Positions 63,708 through 64,000 of a stretch of DNA of 64,000 nt are shown here, piece after piece. The stretch is from Deltaproteobacteria bacterium (lineage in GTDB: Bacteria; Desulfobacterota; Desulfobacteria; Desulfobacterales; UBA5852): the NCBI GenBank assembly GCA_020444045.1, contig JAHLLS010000014.1:62001-126000 (forward strand). The letters are read 5' to 3'. The notes beneath the pieces were generated by a model. That model had not been told where the DNA came from and made no database searches. It saw only the letters and a list, made by a program, of their open reading frames with translations. A program made the translations under genes and the position numbers. How positions within the stretch are numbered: position 1 is the stretch's first letter; the number at the start of each line of letters is the position of its first letter.

Positions 63708-64000
63708 TCAGCCCCTGGGCTTCCCCAGCGGTGGAACCGATACCGGCTGCTTGCGGTATTGCGTTGCCTGTTCAAACGAATAGGCGATTTCGATCAGGGT
63801 GATTTCCCGGAACGGCCTACCGAGAATTTCCATGCCAATCGGCACACCAATGGGGGCGGTTTCCGAGGGGGCCGAAAAACCGGCCGGGACACAGAAGGAT
63901 GGGAAACCCGTTACAGAACCCAAAACACCGTTCCTTTCAAGCTGGCTTCCCCCAATCCTACAGACCAATTGCTGCTGATGGGGATAAACCAGCGCATCCA
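63708..64000 (-). CDS. Amidase C-terminal part, gene continues beyond the window
   Basis: The minus strand is open from the window end to a stop at 63708. It reads ALVYPHQQQLVCRIGG, SQLERNGVLGSVTGFPSFCV and PAGFSAPSETAPIGVPIGME, the C-terminal region of the amidase signature family (GatA-like fold), which hydrolyses amides with a Ser-Ser-Lys triad located upstream outside the window. About 97 residues are visible. Substrate unknown. The FAD gene follows on the same strand, so they may be co-transcribed. Confidence 0.85.
   Translation of the reverse strand, partial: DALVYPHQQQLVCRIGGSQLERNGVLGSVTGFPSFCVPAGFSAPSETAPIGVPIGMEILGRPFREITLIEIAYSFEQATQYRKQPVSVPPLGKPRG

Noticed and set aside
1..64000. 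CRISPR array, tRNA/rRNA genes, IS elements or prophage
   Set aside because: No regular repeat-spacer series, no tRNA-like T-loop/CCA pattern, and no transposase or phage protein was seen by eye; a tRNAscan or CRISPR search was not possible.

Overview
The window looks like a chromosomal segment of a Gram-negative, probably anaerobic bacterium, most consistent with a sulfate-reducer-like member of the Desulfobacterota (Desulfosarcina/Desulfobacter type). This is inferred from the mix of genes: SBP-coupled hybrid histidine kinases, a sigma-54 enhancer-binding protein, a B12-binding radical SAM protein, ferredoxin-type Fe-S proteins, ferritin with a Fur/PerR-type regulator, DUF2284 and MetF-like proteins. 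No rRNA, tRNA, CRISPR array, IS transposase or prophage gene was recognised, so the taxonomic guess rests on protein content only.

Layout. 0-6.9 kb (minus strand): a glycan cluster read GT4-toroid fusion > GT4 > GH130 > GH130 > RelA/SpoT-type alarmone enzyme (cut by the window edge). 6.9-9.3 kb: two small unknown genes, a B12-radical SAM protein and a decayed gene. 9.4-13.3 kb: small, stress-flavoured genes (ABM monooxygenase, KhpA, LapA-like, hemolysin III, BON lipoprotein, CsbD) mixed with gene remnants. 13.3-17.1 kb: ftsH and a membrane-anchored sigma-54 activator. 17.5-20.4 kb: nitronate monooxygenase, a wHTH/4Fe-4S protein and a MarR regulator. 20.5-34.7 kb: asparaginase, two SBP + hybrid-kinase sensing operons, ferritin/Fur, an FHA-GGDEF diguanylate cyclase, a solute-binding protein and a Cache chemoreceptor. 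35-39.5 kb: an RND efflux pump and its adaptor. 40-47 kb: uvrA, two methyltransferases and a coupled GNAT/DUF2284/metallo-beta-lactamase operon. 47.5-64 kb: metabolic genes (RidA, aldehyde dehydrogenase, homocysteine methyltransferase, MetF-like, tautomerase, aminotransferase), PilZ, PhoH, transglutaminase, gamma-carbonic anhydrase, a large TPR/SPOR protein, TrmO, an FAD oxidoreductase and a partial amidase.

Regulatory structure adds to the gene list. An identical 33-bp double palindrome lies upstream of ftsH and of the LapA-like gene. In both places a sigma-54-like -24/-12 element begins 103 nt from the palindrome, and the sigma-54 activator gene sits next to the ftsH copy. A separate, better-matching sigma-54 promoter with its own upstream dyad precedes the PilZ gene. 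The MarR gene and the Fe-S gene share a probable operator, and the Fur-type gene has a Fur/PerR-like box.

Genome decay is also visible. There is an in-frame collapsed acyl-CoA synthetase/GNAT fusion, a receiver-domain stub, a truncated bile-acid-type symporter and an lmo0937-type remnant. Three copies of a dispersed GC-rich repeat are present, one split by a REP-like element.
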